NCBI GenBank assembly: GCA_032871835.1
Contig: CM065295.1
Location: forward strand, 39,988,360-40,052,359
Reading direction: 5' to 3'
Source of the DNA: Dipteronia dyeriana
Lineage: Eukaryota > Streptophyta > Magnoliopsida > Sapindales > Sapindaceae
DNA length: 64,000 nucleotides
Shown: positions 11,513 to 22,893 of the stretch, in pieces
How positions within the stretch are numbered: position 1 is the stretch's first letter
How the letters are laid out: every line of letters begins with the position of its first letter
Translations under genes and position numbers: made by a program
Notes under the pieces: model-generated
What the model was told of the DNA's origin: nothing
Database searches by the model: none
The model's input: the letters and a program-made list of their open reading frames with translations, nothing else

Positions 11513-12502
11513 GTGGTGGAAGCGTTAACTGGGGCAATTTTTGAGACAAATAAACAGGCTGCTGAGATTTCTCAACTGAAGATGGCTCTCGTTGAGAAAG
11601 ATGAGGCTTTAAAGTCTTCTGCTGCCAGTGCTTTCAAAGCTAGCCTGTATGCAAAGAAGCTAAAGACGCATACAGCAAACGAGATGGCTCTGAGAAAAAT
11701 ACTCGTGAATTTTCAGAATAAAGCCGCTGCATCTGATGTAACTCTTTCGAAACTATCTACAAGGAATGTTGGGCTTAAGAAGAGAGTTGCTAAGGCTGAA
11801 CTGCGGAGTGCTGAATTCGAATCGAGGACCATTTTGGTTGAGACAACAACGAAGAAGGCTCTAGAAGAAGATCAGGTTGCCTGGGATTCCCTTGCCACAG
11901 CTCAACAGAAGATGTTGGAGGTGCAGCAGGCGTCTGAGGAGGCTAGGATTCACTATGAGCATCTCGCCAAAGACTTGGAGCAGTAGCAAGTCAGTATGGA
12001 AGTCTTTTCGTATAAATCCATGTTAGACCTCGAAGTCCAAAATGTTGACCGGTATAAGAGGTCCCCCGTTTTCGATGCTACGTTGCTGAGGGAATTTGAG
12101 AGAGGTTTGGCAACTTCTAGGACGTTCTTTGGTGCAATGGAGAGGTCTTCAAAAGAGGCCCGCTTGAAATGGGATCGAACAATATCTAAGCACTAGAGAG
12201 AGTCCCCAGAAGCGATCAAGAATCAGCGGAAGGCCTATTGCAGATCTATTGGAAAGGATCCCCTCCCCATGCATCTCGAGCTCCTCTCAAAGGTATCCAT
12301 TGTATCTTTTAACGTCGGTCAAGATAGTGGTGCTTTGACCAAAGGGGTTGACGTCGGTCATTCCCCCGATGTAGATTATTCACCCTTCGTATCTGCTGAT
12401 CCTGATGATAACATTTTCTTACCATATTTTAGAGATTTCAATAAAATTGATAATGTTCCTCACTCCGGTCCTGGGGATTCCTCCGTAGCTGGGAACGATT
12501 GA

Positions 12503-13507
12503 TGCATCTATGCTTTTATGGCTCTTTTTTTATGTGTATTTACATTTATAACACTTGACCGATAATGACAGTTAATGTATATTTTTTCCTTATTTACGCA
12601 TATTCGAGATGTTTACCTTTCTTGGTGTGTGGTTTCTTAAGCTTGCATTCTTTCATATTTTATCTCAACCCGAACTATGCATCTTGACCCATGCCAAGTT
12701 GATGATTATGAGTTAGGCTAAGCAGAACCACTTGTATACCGATCGTTTGGGATTGATAACCTAATTTTCTGAGCCTGCATCATTATGTAACGATCGACTT
12801 ATTTGCCTCATTTTTGGTGATCAACCACCCTTGAGTAACTGAACCGTGCTCTGTGACGGTTTTAGGTTTTCCTCAGGTAGATCTATTGCGTTTTCCCGCA
12901 CGGGTTCTGGCTGCTCCCGACAGTTTGATGTATATCTTTCCGTTGAGCAGTGTTCATTTGTAAACCAATTGTGTAGTTTATATTTATAGACTTTCATCTT
13001 TTATCTGTCAACTAGGTCGTTGGGATGTCTCCCGACAGTCTGTTGATCAAGATTCGTTGCGATAAGGAGTAACTTGTCCCACCATCTTTATAAACAACTA
13101 TGGTTGTGTCTGCCTTGGTAGGATTCTCACCTTATCCAACTCTTGGCTCATCCCATCGGGTTTATGTACTCGAAGGCTCCCTAATAGTGCTTTATATGCA
13201 CCCAGTTAGTTTTGGTGAGTGTGCATTATCTTGACGACTAATGCTTTCGGCCCCCTCACGGGCCCCTCGGGATCCTTATCGGCCTTGACCGATTATCTGA
13301 GGTATCCTGTAAATGCTCTTATGATCGAATGCTTGGTTTCGAACACTGTTATTGATATTAAAAATCGCTCCCCTGGGGATTTTTATTGATTTCTCAAAAG
13401 ATAAAAGACAATTAGTAAATAATAATAATAATTTAAAGTTTACACTATGGAAATAAATAATAAAAACAAACATAAGAATCTTCTGATGGGTAAAAGATCT
13501 TTAAATA
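12503..13507. other. Non-coding spacer between the converging genes of element C
   Basis: No coding frame on either strand. It separates the 3' ends of the antisense gene (from the left) and gag-pol (from the right), so both transcripts would end in or cross it. Around 13380-13470 it is A/T-rich with TAATAATAATAATAATTTAA, a possible polyadenylation region. Confidence 0.5.
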
Positions 13508-14612
13508 CTATGCATTACATGGCCTGGGAAGCTCGGTTCCCTCTGGTCGGGAAAGTCGATATGCTCCATGTTCTGCTATCCCGACCACTTGGTATGGTCC
13601 TTCCCATTTGTCAGCTAACGAGTCTACGGACTTATCCTTTGTATTGAGCGTCACTCTCCTTAGAACTAGGTATCCAAGCTGGAACCTTCTTATCTTGACA
13701 TGTGAATTACAATACCTTGCTACCCTCTGTTGGTAGGCGGCATTTCTCACCCTGGACATATCTTTTCTCTCTTCCAGCTCGTCTAAATCTTGTTTTAACA
13801 TTTCCACATTCCCTCGGGATCAAAGAGTTGTACCTTAGGGGACTTGTGAATTATCTAAACTGGAATCAACGCTTCCATCCTGAATGCCAACGAGTAGGGT
13901 ATTTCCCTTTTTAAAGTCCTTTTTGTAACCGATAAGCCCATAAGACTTCGTGTAATTTATTTGCCCAATTTCCTTTCCTTCCCTCCAGCTTCACCTTCAG
14001 AGTATGCTTGATTATTTTATTCACCGCCTCCGTTTGACCATTAGTCTGAGGGTGAGCTGGTGTGGCGTAATAGTTCTTTATCTAGAAGTCTTGACATATA
14101 TTTCTGAAGTTGTCACTATCGAATTGAGTTCCATTGTCTGTGATTATAGTTTTTGGGATTCCAAACCGATAAATGATATTTTTCTTCACAAAATTGGTCG
14201 TGTTAACCTCAGTGATAGGTACTAGTGCTTCCGCTTCAACCTATTTTGTGAAGTAGTCGACGGCCACTGTAGAATGCTTTGCCCCTTCTTTCGTCGCAGT
14301 TGACATCAGACCAATCACATCTATTCCCCACATGGCGAATGACCATGGCGATGCCAAATTTTTCAACTGCTCGGGTGGTCTTCGGATGTCATTAGCTACC
14401 TTTTGATAGCCAGCGCATTGATTTGCAACACCTTGTGCGTCTCCAAACAGAGTCGACCAATAAAAACCTTACCTGAGCATTTTATGTGCCAAGCTTTTGC
14501 CACCCGAGTGGTTCTCACAGACTCCCCTATGGATGCTTTCCAATATTTGCTTACCTCTTATCAGATCCACACATTTCTGAAGGGCTTTGGAGAACCCTTT
14601 TCTGTATAGCTC
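13508..14612 (-). pseudogene. Element C integrase
   Basis: Read right to left, the catalytic core contains SPWSFAMWGIDVIG (near 14300-14340, first Asp), FGIPKTIITDNGTQFD (near 14120-14170, second Asp) and HPQTNGQTEAVNKII in shifting frames near 14000-14060 (Glu). The C-terminal part at 13508-13807 keeps one frame with YCNSHVKIRRFQLGYLVLRR and KWEGPYQVVGIAEHGAYRLS, the usual gypsy C-terminal domain. Several frameshifts and stops interrupt it. Integrase inserts the cDNA into chromosomes. Confidence 0.8.
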
Positions 14613-15197
14613 TCATTCTACTATCGAATATCTTGTGGCTCTATACTTTAGACGTTTCACCTCAGGTGTCTCTGTCGGGAGCACACCCTTATCTAAATAT
14701 TCTCTGATCGGGGTCATCCAAGTAGCTGGTTGCTCTTCAACTACTTTTACCTCTAATGCTTCGACTTGATTTTCATTCTCGAAACTCGACCTTTGTAGAC
14801 GGACGATCAAGATCGTTTTTGACCATACACTAGTGGCTGAGGCCAATTTTGACAATGCGTTCACTTTCTCATTTTTCTCACTCGGGATCTGGGTGATTTT
14901 GTATGTTTTGAACTTGGTTATAGTTAAATATGTGGTCATGTTGTTGTCCTTAGCTTGGTACTCGTTTAGGATTTGATTGACTACCACCTGTGAATCACTG
15001 AATATTTCCAACTCATCCGCTCTCAGTGTCATGCATACCATGAGACCTGCCAGAAGCGCCTCATACTCTGTCATGTTGTTAGTGGCTTTGAAGTCAAATC
15101 GCAAGGCACATTCCACCTGGTCACCTTCTGGTGTGGATATAACTATACCTGCCCTACTGCCAGTGTGTTTGACGATCCATCTATATGTAGATTCCAA
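14613..15197 (-). pseudogene. Element C RNase H of plant RVT_3 type
   Basis: One 194-codon frame shows GSRAGIVISTPEGD, FKATNNMTEYEALLAGLMV, LEIFSDSQVVVNQILNEYQA and PSEKNEKVNALSKLAS. The Glu in TEYEAL, the Asp in SDSQ and the late Asn (usually Asp, as in NxxADxLA) mark the RNase H site. The last catalytic position is therefore altered (EKVNALSKLA). The domain is the extra RNase H typical of Tat elements and degrades RNA in RNA:DNA hybrids. Confidence 0.8.
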
Positions 15198-16114
15198 GCA
15201 AACAAGTCATTTTCTCTTAACATCCTGATCACCTCGCTGTTCGGCTCAGTGAACTCCGCAACCAGATCCGCTACAACTTGTCCCTTGATCGCTGCTCCTG
15301 TTGAATAGACTATGTCAAACTCACTCAGTTCTACTGCCCACTTAGTCTATTTTGCCGACACCTCAGGTTTTGATAAAATCTGTTTCAAGGGACAATCAAT
15401 ATACACTTCAATTTGTGATCTTGAAAGTACGACTTCAGCTTTCTCGCTACTGTTACCAGAGCTTAACCCATTTGTTCAGCTGGAGAGTATATTGTTTCCG
15501 TAGGTAACAGGGCTATGCTTGTATAATATACGAGTTTCTGGTTCTCTATTCCAATCTGAACAGTACCGATCCTGTCGCTACGTTTGTAACAGATAAGTAA
15601 AGATAGAGCACTTCCCCCTCAAGGGGTTTAGACAATATCGAAGCTTTTCCCAATTATTCTTTGATTTTTTCGAATGGTTGCCCGCACTCATCATTCCATT
15701 CTACCTCCCTTCCTTGCTTAATCACCTTGAAGATGGGTAGGCACTTGTCGGTTGATTTACTTATGAACCGGCTCAGAGACGCTAGGCAAGCTGTCAATCT
15801 TTGGATTTTCTTCAATGTCTTGTGAGGTCTCATTTCTTCCAAGACTCTTATTTTCTTCTAGTTTACTTCGATCCCCCTTTGGTGAACTTGAAACCTCGGG
15901 AATTTACCTGATGGTACTCCGAACACGCACTTTTTTGGATTCAGCTTCATCCCATATTTTTGTAGCACCTTAAACGTCTCTCTTAGGTGGGTTGGATGAT
16001 CACTGGACGTTACACTTTTGGTTAGCATATCGTCCACGTAAACCTCCATGTTCCTGCCAATCTGTCGAGCGAACATTTTATTTACCAACCTTTGGTAAGT
16101 CGCCCCAGCATTTT
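15198..16114 (-). pseudogene. Element C distal RT and connection, frameshifted
   Basis: In several frames the minus strand shows RT and tether pieces: MVNKMFARQIGRNMEVYVDDMLTKS (15990-16088), with the YVDD catalytic motif intact, then NPKKCVFGVPSGKFPRFQVH (15880-15950) and MRPHKTLKKIQRLTACLASLSRF (15760-15842). It continues the RT of 16115-17269 after a frameshift at about 16115. Confidence 0.8.
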
Positions 16115-17269
16115 TTAATCCAAACGGTATGACCTTATAGCAATATAATCCCTGTTAGTTGTGAATGAGGTTTTTTCCTCATCTGGTTTGAACATCCTGA
16201 TCTGGTTGTAACCTGAATAGACGTCCATGAAAATTAACAATTCATGACCGGCTGTTGCATCTACCAACTGGTCAATCCGAGGCAAAGGAAAGTTATCCTT
16301 CGGACAGACTTTGTTAAGGTCGATGAAATCCACACACATTCTCCATTGTCCATTCTTTTTTTTTACCAGAACTACGTTGGCGACCAAGTCGAGATATTTC
16401 ACCTCCCGAATGGATCCTGCGGCTAATAGCTTGTCCACCTCTTTCCTGATCGCCTTGCTCCTTTTTGGGTTGAAGCGTCTCCTCTTCTGGATAATTGGCT
16501 TCTGATAGGGATTCACTGCTAAGTAGTGTGAACTCGTCCTTGGATCGATCCCTGGCATGTCCGCATGCTCCCAAGCGAACACATACTTGTATTCTTTTAG
16601 GACTTCGACCATCCTACTTTCATCAAGATTTGTCAGCTGGGACCCAAGCCTAACTGTCTTCTTCAAATCACCACTGCTTATGGTGACTTCCATGGTTGTT
16701 TCTTTTGGGCCTTGTTTATTCGCTAACGCTGCCTCTCTCAGGTCCAAGTTGAATCCGGTCGGGGTCTCGGCCTTTGCCTCCGTTGGGTTTACATTTAGGT
16801 CTTCACCTTTTTTAACAACATTCACCTGTATCACCCCTAACTCTGCCTTTTCCGTGTATACTGAGATATTTGCTTTCCTGACCCATTCCTGTGAGCTTTT
16901 CATAATCCCTATACCAACTTTGGTCGAAAATTTCACCATGAGCGCATAGGTTGCAGTTACTGCTTTTATTTTGTTCAGGAATGGTCGGCCTAGTAGTGCG
17001 TTATATGGCCAATTCTCAACATTTACGACCATGAAATCCAGTAATATTGTCTTTGTACAAGGAAAGTTTCCAGCTTCTACTGGTAATTTAACAGTTCCCA
17101 ATGCTCTGACTTTGGTTCCTCCGAAACCCCTCAATGGGACCTTCAGTGGTTGGAGATCATTCCTCTGTAGCCAGAGCAGGTCAAATGTCTCTACGTTAAA
17201 AATATTTGCTGAGCTACCATTGTCAATCAGGATTCGTTTTACTTGCTTATGCCCAATGCGACCTGACAC
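16115..17269 (-). pseudogene. Element C protease and N-terminal reverse transcriptase
   Basis: A 384-codon frame. Residues about 10-120 are a retropepsin: VKRILIDNGSSANIFNVETF, then LLGRPFLNKIKAV, with the DNG form usual in Tat elements. After a 120-residue linker comes RT from about residue 220: GIDPRTSSHYLAVNPYQKPI, WRMCVDFIDLNKVCPKDNFP, LPRIDQLVDATAG and LLIFMDVYSGYNQI. FMDVYSGYNQI carries the first catalytic Asp. It ends at a frameshift near the fingers/palm boundary and the rest of RT lies at 15198-16114. This is the longest uninterrupted frame of C. Confidence 0.88.
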
Positions 17270-17619
17270 AACAATTGCGTCGTTTGGTCTGACCTCCGAC
17301 TAGTGTGCGTCTGCTTCAGTGAAAGTTATTGGCCCCCATACTTGCTTTACTTTTTTCCGATTGTGACTTAGATGATTCAACTCCATGCTTCTTTGGTTGT
17401 TCATGGCTTCCCTAACTTCAGACATCCTTTCTCGGCTACTGCTTTCATGTATTGGGGCAATAAAAAATAGTGTTTATTGCCCTGTTATCCGAGTCTTTCT
17501 TTAGGCTCCTATAACTCCTATCCCGATCCCTTATGTAGGTATCCTTTTGTCGATCCTCCCCTCCTCTGAGGATGACGTCAGTGAGGTGGCCTTCTCGGAT
17601 TAGCTTCTCAATGTAATTC

Positions 17620-19240
17620 CTGAGTTGGTAACATTTGGAGGTTTCGTGACCATTTTCTTTATGGAATCGGCAGTACTTTGTAGTATCTCTTATGGCGAAA
17701 TTTGATTGTCTCGGGGGTTTTTTATATAATTTTATTTCTTCTATTATATTTAGGATTTCCTCCTACTTTTTGGCTAACAGGGTATAGTTGGTGTACGGGT
17801 GCCTCAGATGCCTCCCTGCTTTATCATTATCTTTTCACCCGTCTTTTCCTTTTCCTCCGTTGCCCTTCGGGTCGTTCTTACCGTTGTTTTTCAAACCACC
17901 TTCTTGGCTCTTTTAATTGTTGGCAGGATGACCCCCATGTATGAACTCTCCCCCGTGGGCAATTTTTTCTTCTTCCTCCATGTTGTATCCCTCGAGATAA
18001 TCTACCATGCTTGCATATGTGGTCGGTCCTCACTGCATTAGGTTCAAGGTTAGGTGACTGTGCTACAAGCTGTTTATGAATGTGGATACCACTGCGTCAT
18101 CGTTGGGATCCTGAACTTCCGATACCTCCTAAAAAAACCTAGTTAAATAATCTTTTAGCTTTTCAACTTTTCTGTACCTCAAGGTAGAAAGAGCTGACAC
18201 CGATTTCCTCCTTTCGATATTTTCCATAAATTGTCTGGTGAATGATTGTCTGGTGAATACTTGTCTCAATCCTTCAAACTGAAGTTAATCCTCTGAACCA
18301 CCTGGATCCTTCATCTCTCAATGTCTGAGGGAACATACGATACATGAGGGCATCATCATAGTCGTACTAAGCCATGGTGCTCTGGTATCTTCTAATATGT
18401 TATTGTGGATCAATATTGGCTTTGAATTGCTCCAGATGCGGCATCCGAAATTTAGTTGAAAATTGAGCACGCCTTATGGTATCAGCAAACAGACTCCCAA
18501 AATTCCCGACCAGACGGTTTTCTTGACTTTGCTTTTTCTCCAAAGTTTCTATCATTCTAAGTAGAACTTTACGCTCCCCTTCGGATTCACCATGCCTATC
18601 TAACCTTTGATGGATTGTGAGCCCATACGGGTCTCTTCGCCATCGGAGGGCGCGTTCGTCTTCACTTAAATCCGATCGAGGCTTCTTTCTCCAGCCATCA
18701 TACCTATCTTCTTGCTCATAGTATTGTCTTGCATCATCGTACCCCTCACGTTCCTCCGATCTTCTATCCTGATGTGGGTTGTTTCTTCTATGTGAACATT
18801 CTCTTTTGTCCCACTTCTCCACTCTATCTCTTTCGAACTTTTGATGTGCACCAGGAGCAGTTGTCACGATCTCAGAGCGCACCTTAGGTCCTTGAGCTAC
18901 CACAGGTGTAGAGAGCTGATATGGTGAACTTAGGTTTGCAGTTGCAGTTATACTAATTCCCTAACTAGCGGCGTCATCAATGACTCTCCGCAGGGATTCT
19001 TGAACTTACCTAAACACATCCGGAGATATTTCTATAGTTAAACCCGTGGTTGTGATGGCGTCCTGTCTGTTTGATGGTGGAACTCCTGATGGTGGATATC
19101 TTTCTGGTGCATTGGCATCCACGACGTTTGCCTCCTGGGAACCGCCAACGTTGTATGAGGATGAATCTCTGTCGGTACGGGAAACAATAATTTTGCCTTA
19201 TATGACTAAATCCCTAGCTAGTCAAAACGCCAGAGGTTCA
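17620..19240 (-). pseudogene. Element C gag
   Basis: The region reads right to left from near the primer site. The best frame is 18400-18903 (Arg/Glu-rich, with many RRxxP-type segments), extended upstream with a stop in ASQGISI and downstream past 18400 into a degenerate Retrotrans_gag domain at about 17980-18400, where short pieces in three frames match. At 17620-17690 there is CRFHKENGHETSKCYQL, the zinc-knuckle-like motif of Tat gag. Frameshifts and stops are frequent. Confidence 0.75.
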
Positions 19241-19260
19241 GCCCCTCCTTCTGGCGCCAA
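19241..19260 (-). other. Primer binding site of element C
   Basis: On the minus strand TTGGCGCCAGAAGGAGGGGC follows the 5' LTR after one base. TGGCGCC starts are usual in Tat and Athila-type gypsy elements. Confidence 0.8.
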
Positions 19261-19261
19261 T

Positions 19262-19974
19262 TGTTGACGGTGATTTTTGGATCGATCACACGTCGAACAG
19301 AGTATATATGAGATCACACAATTGCTAGTTATGAATTATTAAAGAATTAAAGAGAACACACAGATTTTTCGTGGTAAAACCCCAAAGTGGGGAAACATCC
19401 ACGAATTTTCGGAAACCGACGAAGAAAGAATTCCACTATGAATAATAGATTACATGCTTAATCTCTTAAGCTCTCTCTCTTTCTTGTCCTTCACCTTTTG
19501 TTGGTGCTATCAGGGTCTATTTATACATGCCTAGACCCTAATTTGTGCTATACAAGTAAGTGGAATTGACGTGTTTGAGTCGATTTATCCTTCTTTCCTA
19601 TTTCATGTTCTTCACGCATTGGACTTCTTGCCTAATTTGGACTCTGGAATTGGTAAGGAAATTTGCTTCCTTATCAAAGTGTGCTTCGAGATACCTTATT
19701 AGAGTAAGACTCATTCTGCATGCATATCCACGAGTCAATCTGGTGACCATCTAATAAAACCTGACCAAGGCTTGTTCTCCCCGACCATTGACTCAATCCC
19801 AACCTGACGTTTTGACCCGACCATCCTGATAATCCCGACCGGGTATTATAAGGTATTCTTTTGTTATTGTAGATGGGTTCGATGATGTTGTCTCTTGATG
19901 ACGTGGTATCTTTAACTCCCTTGATTTTTGGGTAGTTATGATGACTCACAATTCTTCAGATTTTACCAATAACA
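19262..19974 (-). repeat. 5' LTR of element C
   Basis: Matches 7869-8580, same TGTTGACGG and AATAACA ends. The minus-strand TATA box TATAAATAG is the complement of 19517-19525. Confidence 0.93.
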
Positions 19975-19979
19975 GACAC

Positions 19980-20535
19980 AAAGACGGGGAAGACGCTTTT
20001 CCAAGACAAAAGTGAACATGGTCTTTATTCTATGCAGCTTAGCAGTAATATTTTCGGTAAAAGATATCAGTCATTTGCATTTGTTGGAGTTCGTGTTGCT
20101 GATCCAATTTGGCTTCATCGGTTAGGACATCCCGCATTTCCAGTTTTAATAAATATTGTTTCTCAGCGTAATTTACCTCTTTAGGAAAAAATTTCTAGTA
20201 ATTGTGTATGTGAGTCATGTCCAATAGGTAAAAGTTGCCAACTACCATTTCAAGCATCCAGTTCCGTGTCTTCTTATCCACTGGAATTAATACATTCAAA
20301 TATATGAACATCTCCATATTATTCAATAAAGGGATCAAAATATTATATTTTATTTGTTGATGATTATTCGAAATACTCATGGATTTTTCCGATGTGATTT
20401 AAGCATGCAGCATTTGATTATTTTGTTAAATTCAAAGCATTTGTCGAAAATCTTTTCTCACATATAATCAAATATCTTAAAACTGATGGTTGCGGCGAAT
20501 ATACTAGTAACTCTTTTCAACGTTTTTTAGATAAA
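19980..20535 (+). pseudogene. Element B pre-integrase zinc domain and integrase, part 1
   Basis: Continues B protease across the C insertion. Visible are GLYSMQL, PIWLHRLGHPAFPVL and CVCESCPIGKSCQLPF (the HHCC zinc domain), then PLELIHSNI, where the first catalytic Asp of the usual HSDIW is Asn and the Trp codon is a stop, then YILFVDDYSKYSWIFPM and LKTDGCGEYTSNSFQRFLDK with the second catalytic Asp. It is cut after FLDK by element E+. Confidence 0.8.
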
Positions 20536-20890
20536 TGTAAAGTCCTCAATTGTTGATTGGCTTATTTCGTGAACAAATCACATTTTTGGGGTATTATGTA
20601 AGGGTAGCTAAGGCTCTCAAGACCTCAAGAAGAGAAGCACCGAAGGTAAAATTCTTGTGCTTACTTGCTTTGAAGAGATATTTGCACACACTCACATATT
20701 CATGCATAACTCTTATTCATATATGTTGAGTGTTTATACTTGTGTGCATTTCGATTTAAATGACTCTTGTTGATTTATTTGCATATTGTAATTAAAGTTT
20801 TATGTCATGCTAGGCATTAGAATAGGATGCACTTTCATCACTCTTGAACTTGTTGGAAAATGTGTGTTTGAGTGTTGGATAAGTCAGGTT

Positions 20891-21180
20891 GTGCGCTGGT
20901 GGTGCTCTACTCGACCAGCGCACCTCACCAGCGTAACATTCCAGTGGAACGCCGATAGTCATGCGCCACTGAGCTGCGTTGTTGCACCCGCGTATAGTTG
21001 AAAAAAATGGGCGTGCGCTGGTGATGCGCTACTATACTAGCGCAGCCTCACCATCGCAAACATTCTAGAGGATTTGCGCATGTGTTGCGCCACTGGGATG
21101 CGCCACTCGTCCAGCACCTATTGTAAAATTAGGCTGTGCGCTAGTGGTGCGCTACTCGACCAGCGCACGTCACCAGTGCA
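20891..21180 (+). repeat. GC-rich hairpin minisatellite in the E LTR, period about 120 bp
   Basis: GTGCGCTGGT (20891-20900) and ACCAGCGCAC (20914-20923) form a perfect 10-bp hairpin. Variants recur near 21010 and 21136. In the inverted copy E- the array lies at 33790-34095 with a period of about 123 bp. It is locally GC-rich within AT-rich DNA. Confidence 0.7.
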
Positions 21181-21231
21181 CACAAAGGAAGCTGGAACGT
21201 TTTTTCCAAAATGACCTCACTTTGTTTGGAT

Positions 21232-21233
<2 letters not shown>

Positions 21234-21267
<34 letters not shown>
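21234..21267 (+). repeat. TA microsatellite, probable promoter region of the E LTR
   Basis: An uninterrupted TA repeat of about 34 bases just after the hairpin minisatellite. E- has an equivalent near 33710-33742. It could serve as the TATA element of the LTR. Confidence 0.6.
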
Positions 21268-21268
<1 letters not shown>

Positions 21269-22163
21269 CTCAGTGCTTTAAGGTCGTGTAAGAGTTCAGA
21301 ATATCACATATTTTCCTTAGAACACATTTCAAAGGAAAAACTCTTCCAAGAACCCATTTTTAATCACTCAAAGCATTCCCATGTGCATCAAAACTTCATC
21401 TTGCATATTCTTAGTTCATATAGAGTGCATCTATGGATAGGGTTGCTTCATCATATCTTGTTTGGTAAGTTCTTCACTATCTTTTTACAAGTTAAGTGTT
21501 TTACTTGCTAAACCTTCTCTTTAATTGTTTGTATGCTCTTAGAAGATTTTCTAGATACAAATTAGAGATTGTTGTGATGCCATGATTGAGTGTTGTATTG
21601 TGATAGCTTCATAGGATTGTTTGATCTATGTTTAGCTAAGCTTATTAAACATGTCATTTAGCTCTTGATATCTAGGATTGCATTAATTGTCATATCATTA
21701 TCCTAGATAAACATATAGGGTTTCCTAGCCTTGTTTGTTCATTGAATATCATCATATATTCACTTAGGACATTTTATCTCTTCATTGAGAAGTAAGACTT
21801 GTGTTTCTTCAGGGAGTAGGTAGCTTAAATCACAAGCAAGATGGACTGGGTTCACTTATACCGGGATTAGGTAGTGGTAGTGGATTAAACCGATATTAGG
21901 TTGTAATTCATTTACCATTAGTGGATTCGAGGTTCTAGTGTGGCACAATCATCAGCCAGTGGTTTTTCCCATTTGGAGGGTTTCCACGTATATCTCAAGT
22001 GCTTTTACTATTTCCGCATTTATTACACTTGTGGTATTTTTGTAACTAGATATGAGCATTTTCGTAATCTTGACCTTTAACGAAAATTGGGTAAATTTGT
22101 TTAAAATCTATTCACCCCCCTCTAGATTAATATATTACACACCATAATACTTGTTTCAATAAA

Positions 22164-22639
22164 TATGGTATTTTTCACCGTTTGTCTTATTCCCATACAC
22201 CTGAGCAAAACGGTACGATTGAAAGAAAACACCGGCATATTGTTGATACCGGTCTAACTCTTTTAGCCTATGTCGGTATCTCTTTAGTATTGGGTTGACG
22301 CGTTTAATACCACTATTTCTCTAATTAATTGTCTTCCAACCAAAGTTTTAGAAAATATTTCTCCATATAAAAAACTTTTTCATCGGGTTCGGAATTATGA
22401 ATTTCTTCGCACTTTTGGTTATGTTTGCTTTCCGTATACGTGACCTTATAATATAAATAAACTCCAATTTCATTCTAAACAACGTGTTTTTTAGGGATAT
22501 TCTCTCCACCATCAGGGGTATTCATCATGTTATTTTTGATGAATTATCATTTCCACTTAAAAACTATCACCTTGTCAACAATTTGTCTGAAAATGTGGAT
22601 TCGCTATTCAATATCACTATCTCCAACCTCAATAACAAC
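22164..22639 (+). pseudogene. Element B integrase, part 2
   Basis: Resumes with KYGIFHRLSYSHTPEQNGTI followed by ERKHRHIVDTGLTLLAYV, including the catalytic Glu of the integrase core in NGTIERKH. It then passes through frameshifted C-terminal sequence such as FHHVIFDELSFP-like segments near 22510-22560 to the linker before RT. Cut at 22639 by element D. Confidence 0.75.
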
Positions 22640-22893
22640 TGTTAATAGCCAATTTTGGTTAGGGACCAAAGGAGAATTTTCCACTTCCCAGCCTTTATAC
22701 AATGGTCCAAATTCAGGCTTATATCAAGGTCCCCGAAGTCAAGCTACCACACAATCCTGTAGGAGCAAAACGAGGCTGCCTATACCATCTGAGCAACTTA
22801 CACGCATCCAGGCTCGCCAAATAAAGCCCGATGTGACCACGTCAACCTCTCTATGACAGGATAAAAGCCCGATACTAGGTCGATATGGAAGGA

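Larger units (their letters stand above)
8977..12502 (+). pseudogene. Antisense additional ORF of element C, gypsy-type transposon domain plus coiled coil, three exons
   Basis: The ATG at 8977 starts a frame that stays recognisable to 9849 with stops at 8998, about 9073, 9286 and 9472. At about 9505-9849, SGVTLPLQSFIAQFVTEAGI and KLTLNSYRVLVSLRHLW match, from memory, Pfam Transposase_28 (putative gypsy type transposon). A frameshift follows before 9896. Exon 2 (10224-11454) is acidic and Ser-rich, with a frameshift after 10462. Exon 3 (11513-12502) is one frame broken only by TAG at 11984 and 12194. Its first 157 codons are Ala/Lys/Glu-rich and clearly coiled-coil. Splicing at 10119-10223 and 11455-11512 keeps the frame. 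Antisense genes of this kind are known in Tat/Grande-type elements (gene 23 of Grande). The function is unknown, and the protein could bind gag or chromatin. Confidence 0.75.
7869..19974 (-). mobile_element. Element C: 12.1-kb Tat-like Ty3/gypsy retrotransposon with an antisense gene
   Basis: Two LTRs of 712 and 713 bp flank it, and both flanks carry the 5-bp target duplication GACAC (7864-7868 and 19975-19979). Gag, protease, RT, RNase H and integrase lie on the minus strand in that order from right to left, which is the gypsy order. The primer site touches the right LTR and the polypurine tract touches the left LTR, so the right LTR is its 5' LTR. An extra gene on the opposite strand fills 8977-12502. 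The RNase H of the plant type (RVT_3), the DNGSSA protease and the antisense gene point to the Tat lineage, which includes Grande and Retand. All genes are broken. Confidence 0.9.
20536..22158 (+). repeat. Element E+: solo LTR of a copia-like element (1623 bp)
   Basis: Starts TGTAAAGTCC and ends CTTGTTTCA, with the 5-bp duplication ATAAA on both sides (20531-20535, 22159-22163). Removing it and one ATAAA restores the B integrase codons. An inverted relative lies at 32814-34427. Near its end is TTCACCCCCCTCTAG, a motif also near the ends of A, F and other SIRE-like copia LTRs. There are no internal genes, so it is a solo LTR from unequal recombination. Confidence 0.85.

Noticed and set aside
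13702..17303. Plus-strand frames within element C such as 16557-16949 and 16971-17303
   Set aside because: They are the reverse strand of protease, RT and integrase, which show clear motifs on the minus strand.
20536..22158. E+ as an independent gene or SINE
   Set aside because: TG...CA ends, 5-bp duplication, a C-tract near the end and no internal genes identify a solo LTR.
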